Of a DNA stretch of 16,412 nucleotides, positions 13,797 through 16,412 are shown one piece after another. Under the pieces are notes generated by a model. That model worked only from the letters and a program-made list of their open reading frames with translations, was not told the DNA's origin and did no database searches. The translations under genes were made by a program, and so were the position numbers. Source of the stretch: Patescibacteria group bacterium UBA918 (GTDB lineage Bacteria; Patescibacteriota; Minisyncoccia; Phycocordibacterales; UBA918). How positions within the stretch are numbered: position 1 is the first letter of the stretch; the number at the start of each line of letters is the position of its first letter. Location: contig DBEA01000007.1 of NCBI GenBank assembly GCA_002293845.1, positions 1 to 16,412 on the forward strand. Direction: 5' to 3'.

Positions 13797-14240
13797 ATGA
13801 GCTATTTCCAACACAAAATATCCGGCGTCGCAATTGTCTTTGGTCTGTTGTTTTGTATTGTGACGACAGCGAGGGCGGAGTCGGTCGAGATAACGAACAC
13901 CGTGTATTCGTATTCGAACTCCGGTGGCCATGGACAAGACGGAGCTCCAGGTGAGGATGGTGCTCCGGGTCAAGACGGCCGGTCGGGAAGTGATGGCCAA
14001 AGCGTCATCAACGGAACAGGTTCCGCCTCGGTCCGTATCGAGACCATGATCAATGGCGAGGAGAATGTCAGGATTGTATCCGTCGACAGCGACTCCGCGA
14101 CGTCGACCGGTGTGAAGATCTCTACCAGTACGCCAACGGGGGATCTGTCGGTGGAAGAACGGTCTCGCTTGATAGCCTTACTTGAACGAATCCGCCTCAT
14201 CTTAATGAATTATGTTTTCAACATCCTACAAGGACAATAG
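13797..14240 (+). CDS. Small secreted collagen-like protein
   Basis: A 147-residue exported protein. The ATG at 13797 follows GGAGGG (13789-13794), the clearest Shine-Dalgarno in the window though closely spaced; an upstream GTG at 13770 lies inside a hairpin and is rejected. The signal peptide is about 1-27 (ends TTARA); LLFC is not a lipobox. Eight collagen-like Gly-X-Y triplets (GQD, GAP, GED, GAP, GQD, GRS, GSD, GQS) fill 46-69, too few for a stable triple helix alone. Next come TGSA (74-77), a Val/Ile/Asn-rich strand region, a Ser/Thr stretch and a helical C-terminus (SVEERSRLIALLERIRLIL). It overlaps the next gene by 29 bp. A surface role is inferred from the context. Confidence 0.75.
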   Translation: MSYFQHKISGVAIVFGLLFCIVTTARAESVEITNTVYSYSNSGGHGQDGAPGEDGAPGQDGRSGSDGQSVINGTGSASVRIETMINGEENVRIVSVDSDSATSTGVKISTSTPTGDLSVEERSRLIALLERIRLILMNYVFNILQGQ

Positions 14241-16412
14241 CTGGACAAAAGTCCTAGTCGTCGTATTGCTGATGACCATGTTCTTTTCGGCCGTTGCCCC
14301 GGTCTCTTACGCTGATGAGAACGAGGGTGTTGTGACCATCGATGGTGAAGACACGCCTGCTGGCGGAGATGGTGGTAATACTAGTGATAGCGGTGATGGC
14401 GATGAAAATGGGGATGGACAAGCCGGGGAGGCGTTGCCGATTGTTAGCGAGAATTTTCCTGATGAAGGGGGTGAGGGCGCACCGGGTGATGATGGCGCGG
14501 GCGGTGGTGGAGGCGACGACGGTGAGGAGGGAGAAGAAGGTGTGCCTGGCACGAGCGAAGACGTTACTGGCCAGCAGATAGAGATCGGCACGACGACCAC
14601 CACGATCGAGACGGGGGATGCTACTGCCGCCGGTGATATTTCGACGACTGCCAATTCCAACAATATAAGAAGTGTTCCTGACGCCGGAGGCCAAGAAACC
14701 GATACTTACACTGTCAATGCCACAGGCACCAACGACACGTTGGTAAGCAATACTGGTAACACTACCGCGATGACCGGAGAGAACATCGCCTCTTCGAGCG
14801 ACAATGCCTTCATAACGACCGGCGACGCGTTTTCCGTACTGAACATCGCCAACGTGCTAAATACCAACATCATCAATTCCAGCGGCTTCATGCATCTTTT
14901 GAATAAGATCTTAGGAGAGGAAGGTATTTTGGATCTACGTGACCTATTTTTCAGTAATCCCGACGCGATTCTTGAAGCGTCGAATCAGTGTTCCTTGATG
15001 TCATGTGCCGCCGAGGATGTGGTCTACAATTTATTGCAACAAAATCAAGCCACCATCGATAACGACGTCGATATTTTCGCCGTAACCGGAAGAAACGAAG
15101 CGGTGGGCGATATCGCCTCGATCACGACCGGTGATGCCTATGGAGCGGCTAATATCATCAACGTCGCTAATACCAACATCATCGATTCGAATTACATCTT
15201 GATGGCGGTCAATGGCATGGGTACGCTAAACGGCGATCTTATCTTGCCATCGGCCGATCTTTGGTATGCCTTCTTCGGTCGGCCGAACGGACTGACCCAG
15301 GTCGAAGATGATGAGGATCGGGAAATGGTGGCTGAAAATATCAACCATGCCGAGGTCGGCAATGACCTGAATGTCATAGCCGAAAGCGGACAAAACCAAT
15401 CCACCTCCACACTCGCTGAATCCTATACTTCGACCGGTATTGCTGAGGCCGCCTCCAACATAGTAAACACTGTCAATCAAAACTTATTCGGCGGCGACTC
15501 AATGTACATGCTTATCAAAGTGCATGGCGCCTGGAACGGCAGTGTGTACGGCTTACCTCAAGGGCTGTCGTGGGAACTAACACCTGAAGGTATTGTCATC
15601 TACAACTCTGACGCCGAGATCACTCCTTCGGAACTTTTGATGTGCGGAAGTAAATTTTGCGACGTCGATTCTTATCGCGCCAATTTGCAAAATCACTCGA
15701 CTAGCACCATTAACAACGAGGTCGATATCGTGTCTCTGACCGGTGAAAACGTATTGGACGCAGGTTTCGGAATGACCACTACCGGTGACGCTTATGCCGG
15801 CGCTAACGTGATGAATATCGCCAATACCAATGTCATCGGTCGTAACTGGGTGATGGCCGTCTTGAACATTTTTGGAGACTTTAACGGCAGCGTCTCGTTC
15901 GGCGCGCCGGATTTATGGATCGGTGGCCAGCTTGAGGCGGACGCGGAGGTGATCGGAGCCGGTACGAAGGTCACTTATACCTACACGATCGAAAATAAAG
16001 GAGACATGCCAGCGGAGGATGTCGAGTTCACTCACAAGTTCGACTCGGCGTTCATGTATCACAGTGTTGGTGGTCAGCTCGCTAATTCGCTAGAGACCGC
16101 TTCCTTGGGCGATATCGCACCTGGAGAGAGTAAAGTTGTGACGTTCGAGGGGGTGGTCGGTCAGGACTTGCCGACCGGCACCACTACGGTCAGGGCGGTC
16201 GCCGAAGTGCGGGGTGCAAGATCGGACAGTAATCCGGAAGACAACACCGAAGAACTCGAGGTAGAAGCGACCCGCCCCGAAGATACGGGGCCGACCACTG
16301 GCTCTGGAGATACTGGCACGAACAATCCTGGCTCGGAGAATAACGAGAGCGGTAATGAGACACCATCTAGCGGTGGCGGTGGCGGTGGCGGTGGCGGAGG
16401 TGGAGGTGGAGG
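14212..16412 (+). CDS. Large secreted repeat protein with DUF11/CARDB-like domain, 3' partial
   Basis: At least 733 residues, open to the window end. The ATG at 14212, inside the previous gene, gives a good signal peptide (VLVVVLLMTMFFSAVAPVSYA, about 14-34); ATG 14272 would cut into it. Next is an acidic Asp/Glu/Gly segment (about 40-115), then five TGxA motifs at Thr134, 203, 306, 408 and 524, mostly with Asn at +11, +14 and +16, and with TGxN (or SGQN) 10-12 residues upstream of the last four. A superunit of 218 residues is duplicated: CX4C pairs are at 260/265 and 478/483. An Ig-like domain of the DUF11/CARDB kind is at about 574-680 (VTYTYTIENKGDMPAEDV), then a Ser/Thr/Asn/Pro linker and a poly-Gly run. 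It is probably surface-exposed. The C-terminal anchor, if any, lies outside the window. Confidence 0.8.
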   Translation, partial: MFSTSYKDNSWTKVLVVVLLMTMFFSAVAPVSYADENEGVVTIDGEDTPAGGDGGNTSDSGDGDENGDGQAGEALPIVSENFPDEGGEGAPGDDGAGGGGGDDGEEGEEGVPGTSEDVTGQQIEIGTTTTTIETGDATAAGDISTTANSNNIRSVPDAGGQETDTYTVNATGTNDTLVSNTGNTTAMTGENIASSSDNAFITTGDAFSVLNIANVLNTNIINSSGFMHLLNKILGEEGILDLRDLFFSNPDAILEASNQCSLMSCAAEDVVYNLLQQNQATIDNDVDIFAVTGRNEAVGDIASITTGDAYGAANIINVANTNIIDSNYILMAVNGMGTLNGDLILPSADLWYAFFGRPNGLTQVEDDEDREMVAENINHAEVGNDLNVIAESGQNQSTSTLAESYTSTGIAEAASNIVNTVNQNLFGGDSMYMLIKVHGAWNGSVYGLPQGLSWELTPEGIVIYNSDAEITPSELLMCGSKFCDVDSYRANLQNHSTSTINNEVDIVSLTGENVLDAGFGMTTTGDAYAGANVMNIANTNVIGRNWVMAVLNIFGDFNGSVSFGAPDLWIGGQLEADAEVIGAGTKVTYTYTIENKGDMPAEDVEFTHKFDSAFMYHSVGGQLANSLETASLGDIAPGESKVVTFEGVVGQDLPTGTTTVRAVAEVRGARSDSNPEDNTEELEVEATRPEDTGPTTGSGDTGTNNPGSENNESGNETPSSGGGGGGGGGGGGG

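Noticed and set aside
14254..14694. Antisense frames over the start of the large repeat protein
   Set aside because: The + strand has a signal peptide and uninterrupted frame; the antisense is Ser/Pro/Val low complexity.

Overview
The window looks like chromosomal DNA of a small-genome bacterium, most probably a Candidate Phyla Radiation (Patescibacteria/Parcubacteria-type) lineage. This is inference from gene style, not from a marker gene. The genes are compact and mostly lack Shine-Dalgarno sequences, several start codons sit where a leaderless transcript would begin, perfect GC-rich hairpin terminators close most units, and there are many small membrane or secreted proteins of no named family. 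TGA is used as an ordinary stop.

Layout. 106-3740 (+) is a four-gene envelope/proteostasis operon: lemA, a DUF2207 membrane protein, htpX and a Fur-family regulator, closed by an 18-bp terminator stem. 3792-5566 (-) holds a four-helix membrane protein and a DEAD-box RNA helicase with a good promoter and a structured leader. 5748-5992 holds tRNA-Ser(GGA) (-) and a displaced 21-bp copy of its 3' end. 6084-7456 (+) has two exported or membrane-anchored proteins of unknown function. 7584-9365 (+) is typA/bipA. 9366-9665 is intergenic and carries a candidate small RNA with its own promoter and terminator. 9666-10367 (-) is an RluF-like pseudouridine synthase. 10424-11976 (+) is a divergently transcribed ECF sigma factor, overlapping by 4 nt a three-helix membrane protein that is a candidate anti-sigma factor. 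The sigma gene's promoter reads TGAAAC-N16-CGTATA, the form known for SigW-type ECF sigma factors, so autoregulation is likely.

11977-12611 is a long non-coding stretch with a near-perfect inverted repeat with 24-nt arms, a second candidate small RNA, and a 51-nt stem-loop. 12612-16412 (+) is a surface-protein locus: a Gly-rich secreted protein, a short collagen-like secreted protein, and a large repeat protein that runs off the window. All three appear to use one Asn/Thr-rich module (TGxN ... TGxA-x7-N-x2-N-x-N) with a different insert in the same place: about 112 Gly-rich residues in the first, eight collagen-like triplets in the second, and about 10 residues in the third. I recognise no named family for this module, and it is the best candidate here for an undescribed system. 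Whether the ECF sigma pair controls it is an open inference from proximity.
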